NCBI RefSeq assembly: GCF_000377505.1
Contig: NZ_KB898189.1
Location: 310,001 to 374,000 of the forward strand
Source: Paenibacillus massiliensis 2301065 = DSM 16942
Lineage (GTDB): Bacteria > Bacillota > Bacilli > Paenibacillales > Paenibacillaceae
DNA: 64,000 nt
Direction: 5' to 3'
Shown here: positions 54,765-63,570 of the stretch, in pieces
Numbering within the stretch: the first letter of the stretch is position 1
Layout: each line of letters starts with the position of its first letter
Made by a program: the position numbers and the translations under genes
Notes under the pieces: model-generated
Database searches by the model: none
The model's input: only the letters and a program-made list of their open reading frames with translations
What the model was told of the DNA's origin: nothing

Positions 54765-55031
54765 ATGTTGCACCCAGTTAAAGAATGTATCATTAAAACT
54801 GGATTGACTCACAATGCATTCGCTGTATTGTATGGTATTTCGTTTCAGAGACTTAAAGACTGCCTGTATGGTTATACCACTTCAGTACCTCAAAAAATAG
54901 TTATGGTTCTGATTCAGTATGGTCATGATGAACAGGAAATACAAATGAGGAATAAGCAGTGGCGCCTCTGGAAAGCTGAGCAGGAACTTGTTTCCTCCCT
55001 TGTCTCGCAGGAAGGGAGGTCATTAGAATGA
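54765..55031 (+). CDS. Small HTH-like protein
   Basis: Protein of 88 residues with a putative helix-turn-helix (KTGLTHNAFAVLYGISFQRL), like short regulators of plasmids and integrative elements. The C-terminal half is helical with QMRNKQWRLWKAEQEL. The ATG has AAGGGAG upstream. Its stop overlaps the next gene's start (ATGA). Confidence 0.65.
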   Translation: MLHPVKECIIKTGLTHNAFAVLYGISFQRLKDCLYGYTTSVPQKIVMVLIQYGHDEQEIQMRNKQWRLWKAEQELVSSLVSQEGRSLE

Positions 55032-55327
55032 AAAACAAATTGCCGTTGGATACTGTCCTCACGTTAATGCGAAGTGAAAAGATACTAGGACTTGGCTCCG
55101 ATTTGGAAGAACTTATTCAATTGTTCGTTAAGTATGTCAAGAACCCATTATCTACAGATGAAGTCGAGTATTGCCTTGCTCAATATCTCGCAAAGTCAGA
55201 TTATAAAGATACCATTCACAGAAATAACGTATTGGGAAAAGTAACTCGGTTCATCAATCAATTTGGATGGAGACTACCCGATTACCATTTAGACTATTAT
55301 CGCAAATACTTACCGCTGTTCCGTTAA
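55028..55327 (+). CDS. Small hypothetical protein coupled to the HTH gene
   Basis: Helical protein of 99 residues (TLMRSEKILGLGSDLEELI, then EVEYCLAQYLAKSDYK), not recognised. It starts within the upstream gene's stop, with GGGAGG 8 nt upstream. It is probably an accessory protein of the mobile element. Confidence 0.65.
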   Translation: MKNKLPLDTVLTLMRSEKILGLGSDLEELIQLFVKYVKNPLSTDEVEYCLAQYLAKSDYKDTIHRNNVLGKVTRFINQFGWRLPDYHLDYYRKYLPLFR

Positions 55328-55335
55328 CCACCCAT

Positions 55336-55368
55336 TCCCCAGCGCGCGCGGGGATTTTCATTTTTTAG
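55336..55368 (+). terminator. Terminator after the two small genes
   Basis: TCCCC and GGGGA flank a CGCGCGC centre, followed by TTTTCATTTTTT. It lies about 10 bp beyond the stop. Confidence 0.75.
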
Positions 55369-55448
55369 AGTCTGTCACGTAGTCTTTGTTTCATTCTTCG
55401 TGCCGTTGAATTGTCTTTCCCTCCCTAACATCCGTAGTAATCTTAGTA

Positions 55449-55568
55449 ATGATTTTATTGGTTCTAATGATAGTTTTAATTGTTATTAGTATGTTTGCAG
55501 AAAAGAAAGAGGGATCTGCAATTATGAAACTAGTGTTTCAAAAATGCAAACTCCCATTTCCTATATAA
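55449..55568 (+). CDS. Possible 39-residue membrane peptide
   Basis: Reads MILLVLMIVLIVISMFAEKK, then a basic tail. One membrane segment is clear, but no ribosome binding site precedes it. It may be a remnant or a small membrane toxin-like peptide. Confidence 0.25.
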   Translation: MILLVLMIVLIVISMFAEKKEGSAIMKLVFQKCKLPFPI

Positions 55569-55596
55569 CCTATATTTATTCATTTTTACAAGCAGA

Positions 55597-55851
55597 TCAA
55601 CTACTAAAGAAATCATATTGACTATCAAGATCATTTGAGCTATTCGACAATGAAGGCTTGCTTTTTCGGGTTCTTTTCTTTCTATCCTTTTCAAGCTCTT
55701 TTACCCGTTCCTTATAAATACTGATTTCTTTCCCCCAATCAACAGTTATCGAACGACCAGTTAATTGTTCAACTAGCTTTGTTAGCCAATTCAAAAATTG
55801 ATGCATTAATTCCTCATCCGAATGCCGTAAAACGTCATCCTTTAGCTTCAA
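55597..55851 (-). CDS. Small hypothetical protein with basic coiled coil
   Basis: Up to 84 residues from a TTG. The sequence is helical with YKERVKELEKDRKKRTRKSK and an Asn/Ser-rich tail. The binding site is weak and the start uncertain. It may be an element-encoded regulator. Between it and 56140 nothing else is seen except the G-run. Confidence 0.45.
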   Translation of the reverse strand: MKLKDDVLRHSDEELMHQFLNWLTKLVEQLTGRSITVDWGKEISIYKERVKELEKDRKKRTRKSKPSLSNSSNDLDSQYDFFSS

Positions 55852-56003
55852 TAGAAATTTTCCGTAATGATCTTTTTCCGTGAACTCGTCCGACGTTATA
55901 AAGGAAATTAAATTGAATCCGCATCACTTTTCCTGAAAACTTCCCCCTATATATCACGTCACACCCGTTCACCTTCTAAGCCCGATTTTCATCGCAAGAC
56001 ACT

Positions 56004-56015
56004 GGGGGGGGGGGG
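56004..56015. repeat. Run of twelve G
   Basis: Twelve consecutive G at 56004-56015, in a region otherwise AT-rich. It lies outside any recognised gene, about 380 bp before the recombinase. Confidence 0.9.
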
Positions 56016-56125
56016 AGATAATAAATTATTTAAAGGAAATAGATCTGAAATCAGAGTACCTTTACACAGCATTTGTTCTGTGATTACATGTATTCACCCT
56101 ATAGAAAGGAGGAAGAATCACAACG

Positions 56126-56160
56126 AAAAAGAGACACTGCTACCAACAGTGTCCCTTTTT
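56126..56160. terminator. Bidirectional terminator
   Basis: AAAAAG-A-GACACTG and CAGTGTC-C-CTTTTT form a stem with a 7-nt loop. It overlaps the stop of the leftward 45-residue gene. Confidence 0.88.
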
Positions 56161-56277
56161 GGGTTCGCTTATCTCATTGTCTAATCCAAGCATTCCAGAT
56201 TTGACTAAGCATTTAACCAATTCCTCCATTACTTCTTGAAAGGACTGATTTCCGATAAACTCGTAAGTTTCGTGCAT
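56140..56277 (-). CDS. Small acidic protein, 45 residues
   Basis: Reads MHETYEFIGNQSFQEVMEEL, then VKCLVKSGMLGLDNE and ends KKGHCW. The ATG at 56277 follows GAGGGGGTGA by about 7 nt, a strong site, and a terminator overlaps the stop. Similar short reading frames accompany mobile elements in Bacillales. Function unknown. Confidence 0.6.
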   Translation of the reverse strand: MHETYEFIGNQSFQEVMEELVKCLVKSGMLGLDNEISEPKKGHCW

Positions 56278-56395
56278 CAGGTCTTCACCCCCTCGCTTTC
56301 TCTATACGAGATGAAGCAACGATAATTAAGTTTTAATTCTGGTGGGGGCACATCGTATAGCGAAATTAGATACCTACGAAGGACGATAATCAGCT

Positions 56396-57907
56396 ATGCG
56401 CTGTGCAATTTACGCTCGTGTCAGTACAGAACTGGGCAGTCAAAAAGATAGTGTTAACCATCAGGTTTCTTTCTTTAATCGCTATGTTGAAGAAAGAAGA
56501 TGGAGCATATTCGACATTTACAAGGACGAAGGCGTTAGTGGGACAAGCATTAAAGGACGTGAAGAAATCATTCGTCTGTTACGTGATGCCAGAGCAAAGA
56601 GATTCGAATATGTATTGTTTAAATCAATTTCCCGCTTCGCCCGTGACATCCAAGATGGCATAAACATGAAGCGAGAACTTGATAGCCTAGGCATCGGAAT
56701 GATATTCATTGAGCAGAACATTGATACCAAGACTGCTGACGGGGAACTAATGTTTTCGATTCATCTATCCGTTGCACAACAAGAAAGTGAACAAATCTCC
56801 AAGCGTGTGAAATTCGGTAAGCGTGAGAAGGCGGCAAAAGGTAAGTTTAATGGCTCCCTTCCTCCCTTCGGTTACAAAAGGATCGGTAATCAACTTGGAA
56901 TTGATCCTGATTACTCGTGTTACGTTAAAGAAATATTTCGCTTGTATCTATACGAGGATTGGGGCTTACAAAGGATTGCTAAGCTGTTTACGAAGCGCGG
57001 AGTACCTACACCAAGAAAGGTGACAGGTGCGAAGAATGCTGGGAAGCTATGGCAGCAAAGTACAGTAAAGATTATTCTAACCAATCCCATGTACACGGGT
57101 AATATGGTTCAAAACCGAAGCGAGGTTGTCAGCATCCGAACAAAACTTCGGAAGAAACTTGATACAGGCCAGCAGACGCATGTACAGAATACTCATCCTG
57201 CCATCATATCGCTTGATGAATTTGAACAGGTTCAGGAAAAGTTGAAACGGAAAGGTACTCAACGTAGTAATGGTCAGGAAAGCCTCTTCGCTCACATTGC
57301 TGTTTGCGCTGACTGTGGTTCAGGAATGCATTATAAAAACGATAGGAAGGCTTATCAGTGCGGGCGTTATGGTAAGTATGGGCGTTCTTTTTGCAGTAAC
57401 CATCTCATTAGGGCAGACAAACTCTTGTCTGAAGTACTATCAACTCTAAAAGGAATCGCTTCAGAAGGCGTTAATGCAAAGAAGTTAATGGAGATGGCAA
57501 AGAAAGAGGCTGGGCATCACAAGAAAGACCATGAGACAGAGCTTCGCCAGAATGGGAACAGGTTAATGCAATTGACTAAGAAAAGAAACATACTACTAGA
57601 CCTTCTGAATGATGACGAGTTAACTAAAGATGAGTGGCGGATGCAAAACGATATCATTCGTGAGGAATCCGAAAAGCTGACTGCCAGAAAGATTGAACTG
57701 GAATCATTGATTGCCAATAAGAAAGACACGGACTATCAAATCCGTGCCTTTGAAAAACAAGTGAGCAAACTTCTGGAAATGGACATTGATAATGAGAAAG
57801 TCCTCAAGCAGGTTCTGCATAGACTGATTCACAAAATTGAAGTCTATCAGGATAGCTCAATCAAAATTCACTTTAACTTCATGAATCCGCACAAATTGGG
57901 GGCATAG
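56396..57907 (+). CDS. Large serine recombinase (integrase)
   Basis: Site-specific recombinase of 503 residues that inserts and excises a mobile element at short att sites. The resolvase domain (1-150) has the nucleophile S10 in YARVSTE and SRFARD. A Recombinase domain follows (about 160-270, GSLPPFGYKR, then NPMYTGNMVQN). A zinc ribbon (CADCGSG, then CGRYGKYGRSFCSNH) is at about 300-335 and a long coiled coil at 370-455. This is the full phage/ICE integrase layout. It ends 8 bp from the stop of rlmD, tail to tail. Confidence 0.93.
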   Translation: MRCAIYARVSTELGSQKDSVNHQVSFFNRYVEERRWSIFDIYKDEGVSGTSIKGREEIIRLLRDARAKRFEYVLFKSISRFARDIQDGINMKRELDSLGIGMIFIEQNIDTKTADGELMFSIHLSVAQQESEQISKRVKFGKREKAAKGKFNGSLPPFGYKRIGNQLGIDPDYSCYVKEIFRLYLYEDWGLQRIAKLFTKRGVPTPRKVTGAKNAGKLWQQSTVKIILTNPMYTGNMVQNRSEVVSIRTKLRKKLDTGQQTHVQNTHPAIISLDEFEQVQEKLKRKGTQRSNGQESLFAHIAVCADCGSGMHYKNDRKAYQCGRYGKYGRSFCSNHLIRADKLLSEVLSTLKGIASEGVNAKKLMEMAKKEAGHHKKDHETELRQNGNRLMQLTKKRNILLDLLNDDELTKDEWRMQNDIIREESEKLTARKIELESLIANKKDTDYQIRAFEKQVSKLLEMDIDNEKVLKQVLHRLIHKIEVYQDSSIKIHFNFMNPHKLGA

Positions 57908-57919
57908 GACTACTCCTAT
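57904..57919. other. Palindrome covering both stop codons at the island edge
   Basis: ATAGGA-CTAC-TCCTAT spans the recombinase TAG and the rlmD TAG. It is a candidate att half-site or a small shared terminator. Confidence 0.5.
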
Positions 57920-59841
57920 CCCCGCAATTTTAGCAACACTGTACACTCAACATGCACCGTATGCGGAAACATATCCACCGGCTGCACTTCCACTATACGA
58001 TACCCTCCATCCTCCAAAATCCGCAAATCCCGCGCCAGCGTGCTCGGGTTACAGCTCACATACACCACACGCTCCGGCTTCATCTCAAGAATGGTATCGA
58101 GCAGCCTCGGATCACAGCCCTTACGCGGCGGATCTACAACAATCACATCGGCAGTGATGCCCTCTTCCTTCCAACGAGGGATGACGTCCTCGGACGCACC
58201 CACCTCGAAGCGAACATTACGAAGCTCATTCAACTGAGCATTGCTACGCGCATCCTCAATAGCTTCCTTCACAATCTCCACCCCATACACCTGGTCCGCA
58301 TGCTGTGCTAGGAACAAAGAGATCGTACCAATGCCGCAATAGGCATCAATGACCGTCTCTTTGCCTGTCAGTGCAGCGTATTCCAGCGTCTTGCCATACA
58401 GCACCTCGGTCTGTATCGGATTGACCTGATAGAAGGAACGAGCTGAGATCGCGAACTGTACGTTGCCGATATAATCATAAATGACATCCCTGCCCCACAG
58501 GACACGGGTCTCATCTCCGAAAATAACATTCGTCCGCTTCGTATTAACGTTCTGGCAGATGCTCACTACGTGAGGGATGGCCTCACGAATGCTGCCGATC
58601 CAGGCATCGCGATGCGGAATATCTTGACCATTGGTGACCAGCACCAGCATCATCTCGCCTGTGCGGAAGGCTTTCTTCACGACGACATGTCGGAGCAAGC
58701 CCCGCCCCGTCTCCTCGTTGTACGCACTGATGCCCAGATGACTGCCGATCTCCTTCACCTTGGCGACGACCTCATCATTATGCTCGTGCTGAATGAGACA
58801 CGTCTCCATATCGACAATGCGGTGACTCCCCTTGGCGTAAAAGCCGCCAATGAGTCCACCATCTGCTGCCCCCATCGGTACCTGTGCCTTATTACGATAG
58901 CGCCACGGCTCCTGCATACCAAGCGTAGGATGCACGACAACCGCCTTTCTGTTTTTAGCAACTTGGGAACTATTTAAGCTGTCCTCGCTACCTTGGTTAT
59001 CCTGATTCTTATGGCCAGCATGGTTATCCTGACTATCTTGGTTATAATCGCTGCTTTGGCTATCATGGTTATCTTGTGTATCCTGTATATTTTGAACACC
59101 TCGACCATCCTGAGCTTCCGAATCACTTAGACTCAATTTCCCTTGCGCTCCCACACTCGTCCGTACACTACCCTCTATCTCCAGCTTACCGATGCGCTCC
59201 AGCACATCCACGACATGCTGACGTTTCCACTCCAGCTGCCCTGCATAGCTCATATGCTGAAGCTGGCAGCCTCCGCACTGGTCGTAGATCGGACAAGGTG
59301 ACGCAATCCGGTCAGGGCTAGCCTGCACCACATTCAGCAGCTTTGCATAGCCATACTGCTTCTTCATCTTCAACACCTTGACGAGGACCTGCTCTCCCGG
59401 CAATGCTCCCGGAATGAACAAGGTGTAGCCCTCAGCACGACCTACGCCTTCGCCATCGTGGTTCATCCCGATGATGTCCACGACCACCTCCTGATTCTTC
59501 TCTACAGGCAGTCCAGTAATCTCAGCAGCTGCACGCTGCTGGGCTGGACGCGGCGCTCTGGTCCTCATTTGATCCTTGCTCTTACCGGTCTTCTTACTTG
59601 TATTCTTTCTCGTGGTCGCACTGGTACTGATGCTGGTACTTGTACTACGACCTGCACTGTAACCAACCTGTCCCTTTTGGGAAGCGGATTGCTGTCTCTT
59701 CTGCCCAGCATCCTGTTGCTGACGTCCACGTTCATTCCCTGAACCATTTCTATCTGCTGCTGGTCTCTGACGACCTACTTCCTTGTCAGATCCATTCGCG
59801 TTCCGGCGGCTTTTTCCACGGCCACTGCGGTAATTACTCAT
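57916..59841 (-). CDS. rlmD: RlmD-like 23S rRNA (uracil-5-)-methyltransferase with inserts
   Basis: AdoMet-dependent enzyme making 5-methyluridine in rRNA, 641 residues. A basic disordered extension (1-110) precedes the TRAM domain (115-175). Iron-sulfur Cys are in SPCPIYDQCGGCQ. The AdoMet site is in DAYCGIGTISLFLA, followed by DPPRKGCD, and the catalytic Cys is in YVSCNPSTLARD. A Gln/Asn/Asp-rich insert (about 232-297) splits the domain after the iron-sulfur site and is absent from ordinary family members. The ATG at 59841 has AGAAGGGA upstream. The gene appears intact despite the mobile element at its 3' end. Confidence 0.92.
   Translation of the reverse strand: MSNYRSGRGKSRRNANGSDKEVGRQRPAADRNGSGNERGRQQQDAGQKRQQSASQKGQVGYSAGRSTSTSISTSATTRKNTSKKTGKSKDQMRTRAPRPAQQRAAAEITGLPVEKNQEVVVDIIGMNHDGEGVGRAEGYTLFIPGALPGEQVLVKVLKMKKQYGYAKLLNVVQASPDRIASPCPIYDQCGGCQLQHMSYAGQLEWKRQHVVDVLERIGKLEIEGSVRTSVGAQGKLSLSDSEAQDGRGVQNIQDTQDNHDSQSSDYNQDSQDNHAGHKNQDNQGSEDSLNSSQVAKNRKAVVVHPTLGMQEPWRYRNKAQVPMGAADGGLIGGFYAKGSHRIVDMETCLIQHEHNDEVVAKVKEIGSHLGISAYNEETGRGLLRHVVVKKAFRTGEMMLVLVTNGQDIPHRDAWIGSIREAIPHVVSICQNVNTKRTNVIFGDETRVLWGRDVIYDYIGNVQFAISARSFYQVNPIQTEVLYGKTLEYAALTGKETVIDAYCGIGTISLFLAQHADQVYGVEIVKEAIEDARSNAQLNELRNVRFEVGASEDVIPRWKEEGITADVIVVDPPRKGCDPRLLDTILEMKPERVVYVSCNPSTLARDLRILEDGGYRIVEVQPVDMFPHTVHVECTVLLKLRG
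58951..59148 (-). repeat. Low-complexity insert in rlmD
   Basis: Degenerate short units, many containing GGTTATC or ACTATC on the plus strand, encode runs of Gln, Asp, Asn and His. All spacings keep the frame. Confidence 0.7.
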
Positions 59842-59945
59842 GCTGCACATTCCCTTCTACATATCGACCTATTATCGATTTATTCGTTTAAATTTCAATT
59901 TAATCGTTAGAATACCGACTCATTCAGACATTCCCACAACTCGAA

Positions 59946-59979
59946 AAATGCCGCTACTCCTGACGGGAGAACGACATTT
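59946..59979 (-). terminator. Terminator-like hairpin between dgkB and rlmD
   Basis: Read leftward, an imperfect stem starts AAATG and ends CATTT, followed by TTCG. It may stop transcripts from dgkB. The rest of 59842-60286 shows no gene. Confidence 0.55.
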
Positions 59980-60286
59980 CAATCTACTCTACCTATGCGA
60001 CTTGTTAATGGCATTGATGCGACCAGCTTACAGTGAGTTACATCAAGCCTATAATAATTGCTCTACATTCATGCTTTCATGAATGTAAGCGGACACTTCA
60101 AAGCTGATTCATAGAGGATCTTGGTCTGGATGAAGTATTGGTGTCTGGGTCAAATGATGCCCTGATACACTGCCATATGCCATGGTAACAAGTACACCCG
60201 CACACTGATAAGCACTCTTCAAAAGCAACCTCTCGACCCACTCAGTAAGCTCAGTTCCTACTAATTACACCACAACTACACCTTTC

Positions 60287-61171
60287 TCATCTAAATACCT
60301 GAATATGCTGCTTTAGATTCCGAATCGTCGCAGGCAGTGTTCCGCCCAGCTCACCGTCCAAGTTCAACTGCACATGGCCCGGAGACGTGACCTCCATGTA
60401 ATCGGTCTTGAAGTAGACCAGCTTCTTATCATTCAAGTGTTCACCGCGCAGCGCCAGTGTGACCAGACGAATCATCTCCGCCAGATTGCAATTGCGCACG
60501 GCGATGACATCGAACATGCCATCGTCGATCGAGGCCCCTGGAGCCAGCTTCTCGAAGCCGCCTACCGAATTCGTATTGGCAATCAGGAATAGCATGAATT
60601 CATCATGTAGTGTCTCATGACCAGCCGCCTGTATCGTCAGCTCCTGTGGTGCGAGGCTGACCATCTTTTCCAGCCCTTTGAAGTAGTAGGCCAGCTGTCC
60701 GATCATCGTCTTCAGCTTGCTCGGCACCTCATAAGTCAGCTCAGTTAGCGAGCCCCCGCCTGCAATATTGATGAAGTATCTGTCATTGACCTTACCGATA
60801 TCAATAGGTCTAGCCTGCTGACGGATGACCAGATCACAGTACTCCTCCCATTGCCGCGGAATACCCAGCGCACGAGCAAAATCATTCGTAGTCCCTAGCG
60901 GGAATACGCCCAAGGCAGGCAGGTTCTCCCTCTCCGCCATACCATTCACTACTTCATATAACGTGCCGTCTCCGCCTGCGGCAAGGATCATATCATAGCA
61001 GCCACGCTCGACAGCTGCGGTCGCTTCACGTGTTGCATCCCCTTCACCAGTCGTCGCATAGACCGACACCTCAATACCACCCTGATCCAGCCGCTGCAGG
61101 ATATCAGGCAGTCTGCGTCTCATTTCCTCACGTCCGGAGGTAGGATTATAAATTAATCTGGCTCTTTTCAT
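60287..61171 (-). CDS. dgkB: Diacylglycerol/lipid kinase DgkB
   Basis: Cytoplasmic enzyme of 294 residues that phosphorylates diacylglycerol released by lipoteichoic acid synthesis, returning it to phospholipid synthesis. The catalytic loop is AAGGDGTLYEVVNG and the following LGVFPLGTTNDFARALG is family-typical. The start RARLIYNPTSGRE is also characteristic. VNDRYFINIAGGG and DGMFDVIAVRN complete the pattern. Length is normal. It stands alone, with a weak GGTGGA site. Confidence 0.93.
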   Translation of the reverse strand: MKRARLIYNPTSGREEMRRRLPDILQRLDQGGIEVSVYATTGEGDATREATAAVERGCYDMILAAGGDGTLYEVVNGMAERENLPALGVFPLGTTNDFARALGIPRQWEEYCDLVIRQQARPIDIGKVNDRYFINIAGGGSLTELTYEVPSKLKTMIGQLAYYFKGLEKMVSLAPQELTIQAAGHETLHDEFMLFLIANTNSVGGFEKLAPGASIDDGMFDVIAVRNCNLAEMIRLVTLALRGEHLNDKKLVYFKTDYMEVTSPGHVQLNLDGELGGTLPATIRNLKQHIQVFR

Positions 61172-61798
61172 TCACGTATTCCACCTGTTATTTGATGATG
61201 AATCCAAGCATGAATAGACTACACAGCAGTATGTCCATATCAAGTGTATACCCAGGCCATCACCTGGCGTATCATGTCTATCCCCCTGTCTGTCGATCCG
61301 CTCATTACAGCCGAGCATGACCACAGACAAGCCCACACATTGAAGCATCATTCGCTATCTTCAAGGCTTTATCATACTGGAAAAAAGACTCTTTTACAAT
61401 GGGCATGCCTTAAAGGGCAACCCATTCCATGCATATTCAGACTACATCCAGAAGCATTCATCTTATATCAGCATAGCCGAAAATACTACCTCATAACCCT
61501 ATGTGCATCTAACCCATGTTAGCTGTCATATTGGAGCTACTGCCTTCCTAGCGGCAAGCAAGTATGAAGTAGACCTCGGATAGCTTCTTCACTTAGCCGC
61601 TTATCTATTTCTAGCCCTAAGTGGCCCCATCCCAGCCTAGTTCTATTCCAGCGTCTTAGGTAGCTTTATTCCAGCACCTTTGGTGGCTCTATTCAAGCCT
61701 TAGGTAGCTATTCTAGCCTAGCCTAAATAGCACCCGCTCTAGCCTAGCTATCTCGGTGTAATGATGCACACACCTGCGCCAACATGCTGTCGCGGCCG
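61172..61798. other. Intergenic region with degenerate 23-bp repeats
   Basis: No gene supported in 620 bp. Between about 61632 and 61750 there are degenerate units, clearest as two adjacent 23-bp copies starting CCAGC and ending CT.TATT (61648-61670 and 61671-61693), then shorter units rich in TAGCCTA. Confidence 0.65.
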
Positions 61799-62596
61799 TC
61801 AGCCCCTCACTTCATCCACCTTATCCAAATCCTGCTCATAACGAAGGAACAGAGCATCTACTTGCTCTTGTAACCAGGCTGTCAGTAGTGGATGCGGCAG
61901 CAAAGCCTCACCATTATAGCGATAATTCAGGCCTTCCATCTTTCTTGGAATAACGACGTCCGTGAAATACCCTGAACTCAAAAATAACGGGGCCACAATA
62001 ACAGCCATTCCCCGTTCCTCGGTCCAATATACGATTTTGTCGCGCACCGATAGCGGGTTCAACAGGGCAAAATCCGTGTGTATTCCACTTTGTGCCGCCA
62101 CATCAGCCGTCAGTGAAGCCATCCCTGACTCCCAGCGCTGCCGGAACCCATCATGCACACTACCATGACCGACGAGCAAAATAACCTCGCGCTCTGGATC
62201 TACCGATAATGGCCGCGCCTTCGACCATACAATCTCAGCTACAGCGGGGCCAGCGTCGATCGGATTTCCCCAATAGACATGCGCCTGAATCCGGAAAGGC
62301 TCCAGATCTGTCTCCTTCTCTGGCTCAGCCTTTGTCCCCAGTGCATACCCAATCTCATCGACATGTGTACTACCGGAGGACACAAAGAACGGGACGACGA
62401 GCATATCCGTCACCCCTTGTTCTTCCAGTCTATCTATACCATCCTGAATAGAGCGTCCTTCGACCTGCTCCAGAAAAGCAACCACCGCCGGTACCCCGGC
62501 AGGTAGCTGCAGCCGTCCAGCAACCTCATCGACCTGCGCGACCCATGAAGCCGTCATGGAGCCATGCCCGATGATCAGGATTCCCGGCCGGCTCAT
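61799..62596 (-). CDS. CbiX-like sirohydrochlorin chelatase
   Basis: Enzyme of 265 residues made of two similar halves, inserting iron or cobalt into sirohydrochlorin for siroheme or cobalamin. Each half starts with the metal-site His in IIGHGSM and LVGHGSVH. VVPFFVSSGSTHVDEI and VAPLFLSSGYFTDVVI are the second conserved elements. The gene starts 1 nt after the yerC stop, with GGGACG upstream, so the two form an operon. Confidence 0.88.
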   Translation of the reverse strand: MSRPGILIIGHGSMTASWVAQVDEVAGRLQLPAGVPAVVAFLEQVEGRSIQDGIDRLEEQGVTDMLVVPFFVSSGSTHVDEIGYALGTKAEPEKETDLEPFRIQAHVYWGNPIDAGPAVAEIVWSKARPLSVDPEREVILLVGHGSVHDGFRQRWESGMASLTADVAAQSGIHTDFALLNPLSVRDKIVYWTEERGMAVIVAPLFLSSGYFTDVVIPRKMEGLNYRYNGEALLPHPLLTAWLQEQVDALFLRYEQDLDKVDEVRG

Positions 62597-62597
62597 C

Positions 62598-62888
62598 TTA
62601 GCGTCCCAGTCGTTCCAACGTCATTTTATAACCATCGTTACCATAGTTCAGGCAACGCTTCACGCGCGAGATCGTAGCTGTACTTGCACCCGTCTCGGCT
62701 TCAATCTGGTTGTACGTACTGCCTTTGCCGAGCATCCGCGCTACCTCTAGACGCTGCGACAGCGACTGAATCTCGTTAATCGTGCACAGATCGTCGAAGA
62801 AGACGTAGCACTCCTCCAGATCCTTCAATGTAAGAATGGCCTCAAATAATTGATCTATACTTTTATCATTAAGCTTCTTAAGCTGCAT
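62598..62888 (-). CDS. yerC: YerC/YecD-family TrpR-related protein
   Basis: Small DNA-binding protein of 96 residues with a TrpR-like helix-turn-helix: INEIQSLSQRLEVARMLGKG, then YNQIEAETGASTATISRVKR as recognition helix. The length and LTLKDLEECYVFFDDLC are typical of YerC. The ATG has GGGAGATGA upstream. It shares an operon with the chelatase gene. Confidence 0.9.
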   Translation of the reverse strand: MQLKKLNDKSIDQLFEAILTLKDLEECYVFFDDLCTINEIQSLSQRLEVARMLGKGSTYNQIEAETGASTATISRVKRCLNYGNDGYKMTLERLGR

Positions 62889-63118
62889 GTATAATCATCT
62901 CCCACCGATACTTGTTCTTTCATTGTAACTGAGTGTCACTAAGTTTTTCAAGCGTTAACGGTTTCACGCATCACAGAATAGCAATATCAGGACCTTAGTC
63001 GGACACCAGTTCTTCACACCCGGCACTATCCATGTGCATCTATGTAAAATCGCTTCTGCTACTCTTAAAATTTATCTTCAAATATGCTCTGCTGATATAC
63101 TCTCCAAGCATGTTCATT

Positions 63119-63271
63119 GGATATGTTTTTCATATATGTTTTCGGATACGTTATACAGATATGTTTTTCAGATTTGTTCTACAGATATGTTCTACAGATT
63201 TGTTTTTCAGATTTGTTCTACAGATTGTTCTTCAGATGTGTTCTTCAGATTTGTTCTTCAGATGTGTTCTA
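63119..63271. repeat. 13-bp tandem repeat array
   Basis: Twelve units of 12-13 bp of the form CAGAT.TGTTCT., the right-hand nine (63156-63271) well preserved and three on the left degenerate. The period is not a multiple of three and no gene covers it. The rest of the gap 62889-63570 shows no gene. Confidence 0.92.
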
Positions 63272-63570
63272 CAGAAAAGCACGCTTTTCTGATGCTCTCC
63301 AGATAGCTCGCGGGCTGATCGCCCCTCAGATAGGCGCCCCACCAGCCTGCGGGCTATCCTTACATACTAGCCTTCTACAGCCATTCGTGCTTAGCTTCAC
63401 CTTTCCTTGTTATCCGTACTTAGCTTGTCGCTCCGCTCTTATCCCTGCTGACCTGGGCCATCACCCACGCCCAAATCCGCTTTTATCCATAATTATGGGA
63501 CACGCGCCTAATCGTCCTGTGCATCTGTGACATAAGGTATAGTATCACATTACAAAGGAAAGTGATCTGC

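Noticed and set aside
63032..63530. Three overlapping rightward reading frames across the 13-bp repeats
   Set aside because: The repeat period shifts through all frames, there is no ribosome binding site and no protein-like composition.
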